This document shows positions 7,921-16,327 of a stretch of DNA of 57,739 bases, one piece after another (position 1 is the stretch's first letter; each line of letters starts with the position of its first letter). The stretch is from an uncultured Holophagaceae bacterium (lineage in GTDB: Bacteria > Acidobacteriota > Holophagae > Holophagales > Holophagaceae), in NCBI GenBank assembly GCA_903843705.1, contig CAIMQW010000168.1, positions 1 to 57,739 on the forward strand, written 5' to 3'. A program made the position numbers and the translations under genes. The notes under the pieces were generated by a model. The model saw only the letters and a program-made list of their open reading frames with translations. It ran no database searches and had not been told where the DNA came from.

Positions 7921-9414
7921 CTACAACCGGTTGAACCGGCCCCATTGCTTCCAGACATCTGGCTTGCCGTCCCCGTTGGCGGCGGGCTGGGCGGCCCGGC
8001 GCTGCTCGGTCTCGAGCTCGTGCAGCAGCGCGGCGACCACGGCGAACTTCAGGTCGGGGCCCTGCCCGGTCTTCTTCCAGAAGGGTTGGTCCAGCATGCC
8101 CGTGTGGAGGGCGCCCTCGCGGAACGGGGGGTGCTCCATCAGCGCCTCATGAAAGGCGATGTTGTGGCGGATGCCACCGATGCGGTACTCGCCGAGAGCG
8201 GCGCGCATGCGCTCGATGGCCTCGATGCGGGTGGGGCCCCAGGTGCTCAGCTTGCTGATCATGGGGTCGTAGAACATGGGCACTTCGGCGCCCTCGTAGA
8301 CACCCCCGTCATCGCGCACGTTGCGGCCGCTGGGGGTGCGGAGGAAGGTGATCTTCCCGGGACTCGGCATGAAGTTCTTGTCGGGATCCTCGGCGTAGAC
8401 GCGGCACTCGATGGACCAGCCGTTCAGGGGGATCTCCTCCTGGGTCATGGGCAGCGTCTCGCCACGCGCCACCAGGATCTGCCACTTCACCAGGTCCAGG
8501 CCCGTGATCCACTCGGTGACCGGGTGCTCCACCTGCAGGCGGGTGTTCAGCTCCAGGAAATAGAAGTTGCGGTGGATGTCCGCCAGGAACTCCACCGTCC
8601 CGGCGCCGACGTAGTTCACGGCCTTGGCGACTTTGAGGGCCGCCTCGCCCATGGCCTTGCGCATCTCAGGGGTCACGTGGGGACTGGGGGCCTCCTCGAT
8701 CACCTTCTGGTGGCGCCGCTGCACGGAGCACTCCCGCTCATGCAGGTAGACGTGGTTGCCGTGGTTGTCCCCGAAGATCTGGATCTCGATGTGGCGGGGC
8801 TGGACGATGGCCTTCTCGACGTAGACGCTGTCATCGCCGAAGGAGGACAGGGCCTCGCCCCGGGCCCGGGCCAGCGCTGACGTGAACTCCTCGGGGTTGT
8901 GCACCAGGCGCATGCCCTTGCCGCCGCCACCCATGGCCGCCTTGAGCATCACGGGAAAGCCGATCTTCAGCGAAGCTTCCAGCAGGGCCTCGTCGGCCAT
9001 GGTCTCCTGGATGCCCGGCACGACGGGGCAGCCCGCTTCAATGGCCACGACCCGGGCGGCGGTCTTGGAGCCCATGCTCTCGATGGACTCGGGCCGGGGT
9101 CCGATGAAGGTGATGCCGGCGGCGGCAAAGGCCCGGGCGGCCCCGGCGTTCTCCGACAGGAAGCCGTAGCCTGGATGTACGGCGTCCGCGCCGCTGCGGC
9201 GGCAGACGTCGATGATCTTCTCGAGGACCAGGTAGCTCTCCCGCGCCGGGGCGGGGCCGATGCAGTAGGCCTCATCTGCCATGCGCACGTGGAGCGCGCC
9301 GCGATCAACCTCCGAGAACACCGCGACCGTGGGAATACCCATCTCCCGGCAGGTGCGAATGACCCGGCAGGCGATCTCACCCCGGTTGGCAATCAGGATC
9401 TTGGTCACAGGCAT
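7921..9414 (-). CDS. accC: Biotin carboxylase subunit of acyl-CoA carboxylase
   Basis: This 497-aa protein carboxylates carrier-bound biotin using ATP and bicarbonate. It has the N-terminal ILIANRGEIACRVIRTCREM motif, the ATP-grasp glycine loop KAAMGGGGKGMRLV, ERECSVQRRHQK and the signature NTRLQVEHPVTEWITG. The C-terminal extension (about 450-497) is longer than in E. coli AccC (449 aa), which with the neighbouring carrier favours a propionyl-CoA-type carboxylase; that is inference. ATG 9414 has GAGG 7 bases upstream. Only 28 bp separate it from the divergent lipoprotein start. Confidence 0.92.
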   Translation of the reverse strand: MPVTKILIANRGEIACRVIRTCREMGIPTVAVFSEVDRGALHVRMADEAYCIGPAPARESYLVLEKIIDVCRRSGADAVHPGYGFLSENAGAARAFAAAGITFIGPRPESIESMGSKTAARVVAIEAGCPVVPGIQETMADEALLEASLKIGFPVMLKAAMGGGGKGMRLVHNPEEFTSALARARGEALSSFGDDSVYVEKAIVQPRHIEIQIFGDNHGNHVYLHERECSVQRRHQKVIEEAPSPHVTPEMRKAMGEAALKVAKAVNYVGAGTVEFLADIHRNFYFLELNTRLQVEHPVTEWITGLDLVKWQILVARGETLPMTQEEIPLNGWSIECRVYAEDPDKNFMPSPGKITFLRTPSGRNVRDDGGVYEGAEVPMFYDPMISKLSTWGPTRIEAIERMRAALGEYRIGGIRHNIAFHEALMEHPPFREGALHTGMLDQPFWKKTGQGPDLKFAVVAALLHELETEQRRAAQPAANGDGKPDVWKQWGRFNRL

Positions 9415-9442
9415 AGGTGGACCTCGGATTCAGGCATGATGG

Positions 9443-9892
9443 ATGGCAATGCGTCCCTCCAGCCTAGCAAACCCCCTCGTCATCTTCACCATTTGCCTTC
9501 TTGGTCTGGCCTGCGGTCGGCGGGGAGACCCGCTGCCCCGGCCCCGGGCGGCGGCGCTGCCTGTGCAGGTCCACCTCGAGGGCCTCCGGAAGGCCCGGGT
9601 GGTGGTGCCCTCCAAGGATGTGTCCGGCGACACGCTGGTTGGCGTGGAGCTCGTGCGTGTAATCTACCTGCCGCTCGGACTGACGAAGCCCACGCCCGAA
9701 GATGTGTTCACCCGGGGCGAAGTGGTACTGGAGCGGCGCCGACCGGACCTGCCGGGACCTGGCGAGACCTTCCTGCTGGACCTCGGCTCCCTCCGGCGAC
9801 CTCAGGGCTGGATCGTGCTGGTCGCCGTTCGCCTGGGCAACGTCGCCGGCCGCCCCAGCGAAGTCCTGCCCTGGCTCGATCCCGGACTCTGA
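9443..9892 (+). CDS. Small predicted lipoprotein
   Basis: The 149-aa protein has a signal peptide ending in the lipobox LGLAC (Cys24), followed by GRRGDPLPRPR, as in many short Gram-negative lipoproteins. The rest is a compact region rich in valine and arginine with no known catalytic motif. ATG 9443 and ATG 9449 are both possible starts, and the Shine-Dalgarno is weak. The gap to the divergent biotin carboxylase is only 28 bp, so its promoter must overlap that coding region. Its TGA abuts the coaBC stop directly (TGATCA). Confidence 0.7.
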   Translation: MAMRPSSLANPLVIFTICLLGLACGRRGDPLPRPRAAALPVQVHLEGLRKARVVVPSKDVSGDTLVGVELVRVIYLPLGLTKPTPEDVFTRGEVVLERRRPDLPGPGETFLLDLGSLRRPQGWIVLVAVRLGNVAGRPSEVLPWLDPGL

Positions 9893-11101
9893 TCAGCGGC
9901 CGCTGTCCATGGCCTCCAGGCGCTGGTCCCACCACTGCACCACGGCCCGGGCGAGCTGATCCTTTGGGAGCGGTCCCAGGGGATGGTGCGCCCCCTGGGG
10001 AGTGATCGGGGTCAGGGTGTTGGCCTGGGGTCCGAAGGCCCGGCCAGCCTGCACATCGTTCACCAGCACCGCGTCGAGCCCCTTCTTCTTGAGCTTGGCG
10101 GCAGCGTGCTCCAGGTGGTGCTCACTCTCGGCCGCAAAGCCGATCACCCACTGGTCCGGGCGGCGGGCGGCGGCGAGGGTCGCGAGAATGTCTGGGGTCC
10201 GCACGAGGACGAGCGTCTCGGAACCTTCGCCCTTCTTGGCCTTCTCGGCAGCGGTCTGCTCGGGCCGCTGGTCGGCCACGGCAGCGGCTGCCACCAGACC
10301 GTCGGCATCTGCCCAGCAGGCCTGACACGCCGCCAACATCTGCTCGGCGCTGCGCACCCGGATGGTCTCGATGCCCCAGGGGGCGGGCAGGTCGCCGCCC
10401 AGCACCAACTGGACGCTGGCGCCCGCGTCCCGGAAGGCCCGGGCCAGTTCCACGCCCATGGAGCCAGTACTCCGGTTGGTGAGCAGGCGGACCGGATCCA
10501 AGTCCTCCCGGGTCGGGCCCGAGGTAATGACCACCCGCCGACCCGCCAGGCTGCGCAGCTTCGGGGCCGCGTGGATCTGGATGGCCTCGGCGATGACTGC
10601 GATCTCCGCCAGCTTTCCGGCCCCTTCCTCGCCGCAGGCCAGGATCCCCGCGCCGGGCTCTACCACGGCGTGGCCAAAGGACCGCAGGCGGGCCAGGTTG
10701 GCCTGCACGGCGGGATGTTCCCACATGCCGGTGTTCATGGCCGGGGCCCACAGGACCGGGGCGCGGGTGGCCAGCAGCACCGTGCTCAGCAGATCCGAGG
10801 CGAGGCCGTTGGCGGCCTTCCCGAGGATGTTCGCCGTGGCCGGCACCACGGCCACCAGCTCCGCCCAGCGGGCCAGCTCGATGTGTTCGATGCTGGGGTT
10901 TGCGCGCCACTCCCCCTGGTCGGGGTTGGCGCCGTAGCAGGGCTCGCCCGTCAGGCTGCTGAGGGTCAGCGGGGTGATGAACCGTGCGCCGGCTTCGGTG
11001 AGGATGCAGCGCACACGGTGCCCCTGGTTGACCAGCAAGCGGGCCAACTCAGCGGACTTGTACGCGGCCACGCCGCCGGTAATGCCGAGGATGATCTGCA
11101 T
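9893..11101 (-). CDS. coaBC: Bifunctional CoaBC: phosphopantothenoylcysteine decarboxylase / phosphopantothenate-cysteine ligase
   Basis: The 402-aa protein from ATG 11101 catalyses two steps of coenzyme A synthesis. The N-terminal flavin decarboxylase half begins ILGITGGVAAYKSAELARLL and has the catalytic His in SIEHIELARW and the PAMNTGMWEHP motif. The C-terminal ligase half has ITSGPTREDLDPVR, LTNRSTGSMG and the lysine-rich AKLKKKGLDAVLVNDV. In many bacteria rpoZ and coaBC are adjacent in one operon. Here rpoZ is the divergent neighbour, with 87 bp between the starts. The end abuts a convergent lipoprotein gene with no space for a terminator. Confidence 0.95.
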   Translation of the reverse strand: MQIILGITGGVAAYKSAELARLLVNQGHRVRCILTEAGARFITPLTLSSLTGEPCYGANPDQGEWRANPSIEHIELARWAELVAVVPATANILGKAANGLASDLLSTVLLATRAPVLWAPAMNTGMWEHPAVQANLARLRSFGHAVVEPGAGILACGEEGAGKLAEIAVIAEAIQIHAAPKLRSLAGRRVVITSGPTREDLDPVRLLTNRSTGSMGVELARAFRDAGASVQLVLGGDLPAPWGIETIRVRSAEQMLAACQACWADADGLVAAAAVADQRPEQTAAEKAKKGEGSETLVLVRTPDILATLAAARRPDQWVIGFAAESEHHLEHAAAKLKKKGLDAVLVNDVQAGRAFGPQANTLTPITPQGAHHPLGPLPKDQLARAVVQWWDQRLEAMDSGR

Positions 11102-11141
11102 GGGTCGGGCTCCCGGGACCCTCCATCCTACTCCAGACGCA

Positions 11142-11170
11142 TTGATTGAACCGTGATCAGGTGTTATGCT
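11142..11170 (+). promoter_or_regulatory. Sigma-70-type promoter of rpoZ
   Basis: TTGATT (11142-11147) and TATGCT (11165-11170) are separated by exactly 17 bp. Transcription should start around 11177, leaving a leader of about 12 bases that contains the GGAG ribosome binding site. Confidence 0.6.
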
Positions 11171-11188
11171 TCCTGGTTCGGAGAGCCC

Positions 11189-11473
11189 ATGACCCAGCGC
11201 ACCATTGTTCGTGTCCCGGATGAGATCGCCAACAAGTACCGCTTCGTCGTCGTGGCGGGCAAGCGCTGCGAGCAGCTGCAGCGCGGCGCCTTCCCCAAGG
11301 TCGAGGTCGTGGTCCCCGTGAACAAGCACGGGCAGGCCCAGGATGCGCCCAAGCTGGCCTCCTTCTGGGGCCAGGTGGCCGTGGCCGAGGTCGAAGAGAA
11401 CCGCATTGCCTTCGAGGAAGCGGAAGTCATCCCCCTCGACGACACCGTGGTCGTGCCTATTTCCAGCGAGTAG
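11189..11473 (+). CDS. rpoZ: RNA polymerase omega subunit
   Basis: The 94-aa protein resembles omega, which helps beta-prime fold and assemble. The family core is visible as NKYRFVVVAGKRCEQLQRGA, matching the usual NRFELV..AAKRARQL...GA pattern. The C-terminal half is acidic and rich in valine. ATG 11189 has GGAG 5 bases upstream and follows a good promoter; an in-frame ATG 12 codons earlier would lie upstream of the transcription start. It is a monocistronic gene closed by a strong terminator. The sequence is divergent but the neighbour coaBC supports the call. Confidence 0.8.
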   Translation: MTQRTIVRVPDEIANKYRFVVVAGKRCEQLQRGAFPKVEVVVPVNKHGQAQDAPKLASFWGQVAVAEVEENRIAFEEAEVIPLDDTVVVPISSE

Positions 11474-11484
11474 TCCCGCTCAGG

Positions 11485-11527
11485 AAAGACAGAAGGCCCC
11501 CATCGTCGGGGGCCTTCTGTCTTTTTT
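11485..11527 (+). terminator. Intrinsic terminator of rpoZ
   Basis: A perfect 17-bp stem (arms 11485-11501 and 11508-11524, loop of six bases) overlaps and is followed by a run of six T. It lies 11 bases after the rpoZ stop and is the strongest terminator seen in this window. Confidence 0.9.
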
Positions 11528-11557
11528 GCGTCACCGCAACTGAACGTAAAATAGCCC

Positions 11558-11586
11558 TTGCGTCCGGGCTTGGCTGGCAGCAATAT
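11558..11586 (+). promoter_or_regulatory. Promoter of the tetR-exporter operon
   Basis: TTGCGT (11558-11563) and CAATAT (11581-11586) are spaced by 17 bp. The -10 box runs into the palindrome at 11585-11602, so a bound repressor would block initiation. Confidence 0.5.
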
Positions 11587-11602
11587 TCAACACCTGTTGA
11601 AT
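11585..11602. promoter_or_regulatory. Candidate TetR operator
   Basis: ATTCAACACCTGTTGAAT is a perfect palindrome with 8-bp arms and a 2-bp centre. It covers the end of the -10 box and the expected transcription start, 10 bases before the regulator's ATG. This is the classic position for autorepression by a TetR-family dimer. Confidence 0.7.
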
Positions 11603-11611
11603 TGGACCTCC

Positions 11612-12295
11612 ATGCCGAGTCCCCTGCCCTCCCGAAACCGCGGTCCCAAGCCCACCAAGGTGGATCCGGACCACCTCCTGGATGCCGCCCAGGCGGTCTT
11701 CGCCGAGGAGGGCCTCCGGGCCGCCAGCCTTCGGGCCATCGCTCGGCGGGCGGGCTGCGATCCTGCGCTGATCTACTACCACTTCGCCAGCAAGGAGGCC
11801 CTCTTCCTGGCCCTGATGAACCGGCGCTTCCCCGCGCTGCTGCGGGACATTGAGAAGCTGGCGGAGCCCACGGACCTCCGGCCCACGGCCCTGCGGCTCT
11901 GGGACGTGCTGCTCATCTACCACCGGCACCTCAAGGACGATCCGGGCATCCGGGCCCTGATCCGAGGCGAGATCGTCCGGGGCGCCGAGGGGCTCAGCCA
12001 CCTCATCGAGGACCAGATCCGGCCCATGGTCGGCTCCATCCAGAGGATCTTCGAGCAGGGCATCGCCCGGGGCGAGGTCCGCCCCGGAGTCCAACCCCTG
12101 CTGGCCACGTTCTTCCTGGCCAAGATGCAGCTCGAGATCCTGGACGTGCTCCCGGCCGTGCTGCCCCTGCTCACGGAGCTGCCGCCCGAGGGCGCCGTCC
12201 TCACCGGCATGCGCGCCTGGCTGGAGGTCCTCTGGCGGGGTGTCGCCCTCGATGCTTCCGCCCCCCTTCCCACGCTGCCCTCCCCTCTGGATTGA
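11612..12295 (+). CDS. TetR-family regulator, CecR-like
   Basis: The 227-aa protein starts at ATG 11612; upstream in-frame codons would precede the promoter. Its N-terminal helix-turn-helix is clear: LLDAAQAVFAEEGLRAASLR, then IARRAGCDPALIYYHFASKE. The C-terminal ligand domain is leucine-rich, and the last 20 residues are proline-rich. In E. coli the related CecR (YbiH) governs the ybhGFSR exporter with the same gene order as here. I infer that it represses its own operon through the overlapping palindrome. The natural ligand is unknown. Confidence 0.87.
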   Translation: MPSPLPSRNRGPKPTKVDPDHLLDAAQAVFAEEGLRAASLRAIARRAGCDPALIYYHFASKEALFLALMNRRFPALLRDIEKLAEPTDLRPTALRLWDVLLIYHRHLKDDPGIRALIRGEIVRGAEGLSHLIEDQIRPMVGSIQRIFEQGIARGEVRPGVQPLLATFFLAKMQLEILDVLPAVLPLLTELPPEGAVLTGMRAWLEVLWRGVALDASAPLPTLPSPLD

Positions 12296-12305
12296 AAGGA
12301 CTCCC

Positions 12306-13286
12306 ATGCGCTTCCTCGCTCTCGCCCGGATGACCCTCCTCGCTGGCACGGTGCTGCTGGCGACCGCCTGCCGGAGCCACCCGGAGGACCGGCTCCAGGT
12401 TTCCGGCAACATCGAAGTGATCTCGGTAGGAGCCAGCTTCCGTGTGGCAGGGAAGGTCCTGGAGCGGCCCGTGGACGAAGGCCAGGTGGTCCAGGCCGGG
12501 CAGCTCCTGGCCCGGCTCGACGCCCGGGACCTGGAGCAGCAGGCCGCGGGCCGCAGGGCGGACGTGGCCACGGCCCGGGCTGTTCTCGATGCCCTGCTCG
12601 CGGGCTCGAGACCGGAGGAGATCGAGGCCTCCAAGGCCGCCCTGGAGCAGGCCAGCGCCGACCTCCGCCGCCTGGAGCCCGACGAGGCCCGCGTCCGGGA
12701 TCTCTACCAGAAGGGGATCCTCTCGGTGCGGGACTTCGAAGCCTCCCGAGCCGCCTTCGAGGCCGCCCGTGGCAAGGTCCGTCAGACCGAGCAGCAGTAC
12801 GCGCTCGTGAAGAAGGGGCCGAGAAAAGAGGACATCGACCAGGCCCGGGCCCGCTTCGAGTCCGCCAGCCAGGCCCTGGCCCTGGCCGAGACCCAGTTGG
12901 GCTACGCGACCCTCGTGGCTCCGACCGCCGGCATCATCCTCTCCAAGAACGTCGAGCCCATGGAATACGTCGCCCCTGGCACGGCGGTGGTGACCCTGGC
13001 AAACCTGGGCCAGGTCTGGCTCCGCGCCTATGTCGAGGAGGCCGACCTGGGCCGCGTGAAGGTGGGCCAGAAAGCCAACGCCACCTCGGACACCTATCCC
13101 GGAAAGCGCTATGAAGGCCGCGTCTCCTTCATCTCCTCCGAAGCCGAGTTCACCCCCAAGAGCGTCCAAACCCGCAAGGAGCGGGCGAAGCTCGTCTACC
13201 GCATCAAGATCGACCTCCCCAACCCGGCCATGGAGCTCAAGCCTGGGATGCCGGTCGATGCAGAGATCGTGCTGGACGGCCGCTGA
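12306..13286 (+). CDS. HlyD-family periplasmic adaptor, YbhG-like lipoprotein
   Basis: The 326-aa protein has a lipoprotein signal with lipobox LATAC (Cys near residue 20). It continues with a biotinyl-lipoyl half-motif (FRVAGKVLERPVDEGQVVQA), a long alpha-helical hairpin rich in Ala, Glu and Gln (about 70-190), the second lipoyl half (APTAGIILSKNVEPMEYVAP) and a beta-barrel region. It is the membrane-fusion subunit linking the inner-membrane exporter to an outer-membrane channel; no TolC gene lies nearby. Its stop overlaps the ATPase start by one base (TGATG). Confidence 0.88.
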   Translation: MRFLALARMTLLAGTVLLATACRSHPEDRLQVSGNIEVISVGASFRVAGKVLERPVDEGQVVQAGQLLARLDARDLEQQAAGRRADVATARAVLDALLAGSRPEEIEASKAALEQASADLRRLEPDEARVRDLYQKGILSVRDFEASRAAFEAARGKVRQTEQQYALVKKGPRKEDIDQARARFESASQALALAETQLGYATLVAPTAGIILSKNVEPMEYVAPGTAVVTLANLGQVWLRAYVEEADLGRVKVGQKANATSDTYPGKRYEGRVSFISSEAEFTPKSVQTRKERAKLVYRIKIDLPNPAMELKPGMPVDAEIVLDGR

Positions 13287-14206
13287 TGGAGTCCATCCGG
13301 GCCCAGGCGCTGAGGCGCCGCTTTGGGGACCTCGTGGCCCTGGACGCCCTCAGCCTGGCTGTTGAGGAAGGCGAGATCTTCGGTCTCGTGGGGCCGGACG
13401 GGGCAGGCAAGACCACGACCATGCGCCTGCTCACGGGCATCCTGGAGCCCACCTCCGGCGAGGCCTGGGTAGACGGGCTCCCGATCCAGGGCCAGGCCGA
13501 GGCCATCAAGGAGCGCATCGGCTACATGGCCCAGCGCTTCGGGCTCTATCCGGACCTGACGGTGCTCGAGAACCTCGACTTCTACGCGGACCTGTACGAG
13601 GTACCCCGGGCCGGCCGCGACGAGCGCGTCGAGCGGCTCCTGGCCTTCAGCAACCTCACCCCCTTCAAGCGCCGCCAGGCCGGCAATCTCTCGGGCGGCA
13701 TGAAGCAGAAGCTGGGGCTGGCCTGCGCCCTGATCCACACGCCCCGGGTGCTCTTCCTGGACGAACCCACCAACGGCGTGGACCCCGTCTCCCGCCGGGA
13801 CTTCTGGCGCATCCTCTACCAGCTCCAGCAGGAGCGGGTGACCATCTTCGTCTCCACGGCCTACCTGGACGAGGCCGAGCGCTGCAACCGTGTCGGCCTG
13901 CTGCACCAGGGTCGGCTCCTGGCCTGCGACACCGTGGACGGCGTGAAGAAGCTGCTGCGGGGGACCCTCCTGGAGCTGCGCTGCGACATGCCCTGGCAGG
14001 CTGCCGCTCTCCTGCGCGCCGCGGCCCTCGGCAGCGTGGCCCTCTTCGGAGACCGCCTCCACATCGTGGTCGATTCGGCCGAGGAAGGGCGAGTCCGGAT
14101 CGAGGCCACTCTCCGCGCCGCGGGCATCGCCGCCCATGAGCTGCGCGTGATCGAGCCCACCCTGGAAGACGTGTTCACCTCGGCCATTCCGGCGAGTGTC
14201 GTATGA
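13286..14206 (+). CDS. ABC exporter ATPase, YbhF N-half-like
   Basis: The 306-aa protein has Walker A GPDGAGKTTT (residues about 32-41), signature LSGGMKQKLGLACAL and Walker B RVLFLDEPTNGVDP, followed by a switch region in which VSTAYLDEAER replaces the usual histidine-containing H-loop with Tyr. E. coli YbhF fuses two such ATPase domains. Here they are two genes overlapping by 4 bp. It would power export by the two downstream permeases. Confidence 0.9.
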   Translation: MESIRAQALRRRFGDLVALDALSLAVEEGEIFGLVGPDGAGKTTTMRLLTGILEPTSGEAWVDGLPIQGQAEAIKERIGYMAQRFGLYPDLTVLENLDFYADLYEVPRAGRDERVERLLAFSNLTPFKRRQAGNLSGGMKQKLGLACALIHTPRVLFLDEPTNGVDPVSRRDFWRILYQLQQERVTIFVSTAYLDEAERCNRVGLLHQGRLLACDTVDGVKKLLRGTLLELRCDMPWQAAALLRAAALGSVALFGDRLHIVVDSAEEGRVRIEATLRAAGIAAHELRVIEPTLEDVFTSAIPASVV

Positions 14207-15165
14207 GCGATTTCGCCGTCACGCTGCGGGACCTGGAGCGGCGCTTCGGGGACTTCGTGGCGGTGAATCGCATCAGCCTAGACGTCAGCCGGGGCGAGAT
14301 CTTCGGCTTCCTGGGGCCCAATGGCGCCGGGAAGTCCACCACCATCCGGATGCTCTGCGGGCTGCTGGAGCCTTCGGGCGGCAGCGGCACTGTGGCCGGC
14401 TTCGACATCCGCACCGAGCGGGAGCAGATCAAGCGCAGCATCGGCTACATGAGCCAGAAGTTCAGCCTCTACGATGACCTGACGGTGGAGGAGAACATCG
14501 ACTTCTACAGCGGCATCTACGGCATCCCCCGGGCCACGAAGACCGAACGGAAGGCCTGGGTGCTGGAGATGGCGGGCCTGCAGGAGCACCGCCGCCAACG
14601 CACGGGCCAGCTGCCGGGAGGCTGGAAACAGCGCCTCTCCCTGGGCTGCGCCCTGCTCCACGAGCCCGAGGTGCTCTTCCTGGACGAGCCCACCTCCGGC
14701 GTGGATCCCCTGAGCCGACGCAGCTTCTGGGACCTCATTCACCAGCTGGCGCACCAGGGTGTGACCGTCTTCGTCACTACCCACTACATGGAGGAGGCCG
14801 AGTACTGCGACCGCCTGGCCCTCATCTACCGGGGCGAGCTGGCGGCCCTGGGGACACCGGGTGACATGAAGGGCCACCTGATGGCGGACCAGGTGCTCTC
14901 CGTCACCTGCGAGCGCTCCCACGAGGCCCTGGGGCTAGCCGCGACGGTGCCTGGGGTCCGGGACGCGGCCCTCTTCAGCCGGGACCTCCACCTCATGACC
15001 GAAGACGCCGAGGCCCTGGCGCCGGCGCTGCGACAAGCGCTGGAGCAGGCGGGGTTCCGCGTGGATCGCACCGAGCGCATCGAGCCCTCCCTGGAGGACG
15101 TCTTCGTGTCCCTCATCGAGGCCCGGGACCGGGCCGACGGCGCCCAGCAGGAGTTCACCTCATGA
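14203..15165 (+). CDS. ABC exporter ATPase, YbhF C-half-like
   Basis: The 320-aa protein has Walker A GPNGAGKSTT, Walker B EVLFLDEPTSGVDPLSR and H-loop VTTHYMEEAEYCD. Its signature is altered to LPGGWKQRLSLGCAL, with proline for serine and tryptophan for the usual Gln or Met. It overlaps the first ATPase and the first permease by 4 bp each, so stoichiometric expression is likely. The pair probably forms an ATPase heterodimer with asymmetric sites, as one has Tyr in place of the H-loop His and the other an altered signature; that is inference. Confidence 0.9.
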   Translation: MSDFAVTLRDLERRFGDFVAVNRISLDVSRGEIFGFLGPNGAGKSTTIRMLCGLLEPSGGSGTVAGFDIRTEREQIKRSIGYMSQKFSLYDDLTVEENIDFYSGIYGIPRATKTERKAWVLEMAGLQEHRRQRTGQLPGGWKQRLSLGCALLHEPEVLFLDEPTSGVDPLSRRSFWDLIHQLAHQGVTVFVTTHYMEEAEYCDRLALIYRGELAALGTPGDMKGHLMADQVLSVTCERSHEALGLAATVPGVRDAALFSRDLHLMTEDAEALAPALRQALEQAGFRVDRTERIEPSLEDVFVSLIEARDRADGAQQEFTS

Positions 15166-16313
15166 GCGCGCCGCGGCTGCTCTCCCTCCGTCGTCTGGCC
15201 GCCGTCGCCCGGAAGGAGCTCATCCACGTCCTGCGCGACCGGCGCGCCCTGGGCATCGCCATCGTGCTGCCCATGATCATGCTCATGATCTTCGGGTATG
15301 CCCTCACCCTGGACCTGGACCGCGTGCCGCTGGCAGTGCTGGACCAGAGCCGCACACCCCAGAGCCGGGAGCTGGTGGCCCGGTTCGAGGGCTCCCGCTA
15401 CTTTTCGGTCGTGGCCCGGGCCGCGGACTCTCGAGAGGTCGAGACCGCTCTCAGCCGGGGCCAGGCCATGCTGGCCCTGGTGATCCCCGTGGACTTCGGC
15501 CGCCGCGTGGCCGCCGAGCGGACCACCCAGGTTCAGGTGCTGGCGGACGGCAGCGACGCCAACACGACCACCCTCGCCCTGGCCTACGCCGAGAGCATCG
15601 TGCGGAGCTACTCCCAGGGGATCCTGGTGGAGAAGGTCCGGCGCCTCACCGGCGGCAGCCCCGCCCTGCCCCTGGATCTGCGGGTCCGGGCCTGGTTCAA
15701 CACGGACATGGAGTCGAAGGTCTTCATCGTGCCCGGCCTCATCGCCGTGATCATGATGCTCATCACGGCCCTGCTGACGTCCCTCACCATCGCCCGCGAG
15801 TGGGAGACGGGCACCATGGAGCAGCTCATCTCCACGCCGGTACGCGGCCATGAGCTGATCCTCGGCAAGCTCGCGCCCTACTTCGTGATCGGCATGGTGG
15901 ACATGCTGCTGTCCGTGCTCGCAGGCCGCTTCCTCTTCGAGGTGCCGCTCCGGGGCAGCCTCCTGCTGCTCTTCGGCGTGTCCGCCGTATTCCTGGTGGG
16001 CGCGCTCGCCCTGGGTATCTTCATCAGCACCCTGGCGAAGACCCAGCTCCTGGCCAGCCAGGCGGCCTTCGTCGCCACCTTCCTGCCGGCCTTCCTGCTG
16101 TCCGGCTTCATGTTCGACATCGGGAACATGCCCAAGCCCATGCAGGTGGTGACCTACTTCATCCCCGCCCGCTATTTCGTGACCATCCTCCGGGGTCTGT
16201 ACCTCAAGGGCGCGGGCATCCCCGAGCTCTGGCCCGAGTGCCTGCTCATGGTGGCCTTCGCGACCCTCATGCTCCTGCTCGCCTTCCGCACCTTCAAGAA
16301 ACGCCTGGACTGA
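15162..16313 (+). CDS. ABC-2 type permease, YbhS-like
   Basis: The 383-aa protein has one N-terminal membrane helix (about 27-48), a large periplasmic domain (about 50-180, with QVLADGSDANTTTLAL) and five or more C-terminal helices. This is the ABC-2 topology of the YbhS/YhhJ type. The segment TIAREWETGTMEQLISTPV is the coupling region typical of the family. It pairs with the next gene as the transmembrane core of the exporter. Its start overlaps the ATPase stop by 4 bp. Confidence 0.9.
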   Translation: MSAPRLLSLRRLAAVARKELIHVLRDRRALGIAIVLPMIMLMIFGYALTLDLDRVPLAVLDQSRTPQSRELVARFEGSRYFSVVARAADSREVETALSRGQAMLALVIPVDFGRRVAAERTTQVQVLADGSDANTTTLALAYAESIVRSYSQGILVEKVRRLTGGSPALPLDLRVRAWFNTDMESKVFIVPGLIAVIMMLITALLTSLTIAREWETGTMEQLISTPVRGHELILGKLAPYFVIGMVDMLLSVLAGRFLFEVPLRGSLLLLFGVSAVFLVGALALGIFISTLAKTQLLASQAAFVATFLPAFLLSGFMFDIGNMPKPMQVVTYFIPARYFVTILRGLYLKGAGIPELWPECLLMVAFATLMLLLAFRTFKKRLD

Positions 16314-16327
16314 GGAGGGACCCGCCC

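Noticed and set aside
7726..8880. A 384-codon open frame on the plus strand
   Set aside because: It lies opposite the biotin carboxylase and carrier genes and shows only the composition bias expected of a shadow frame.
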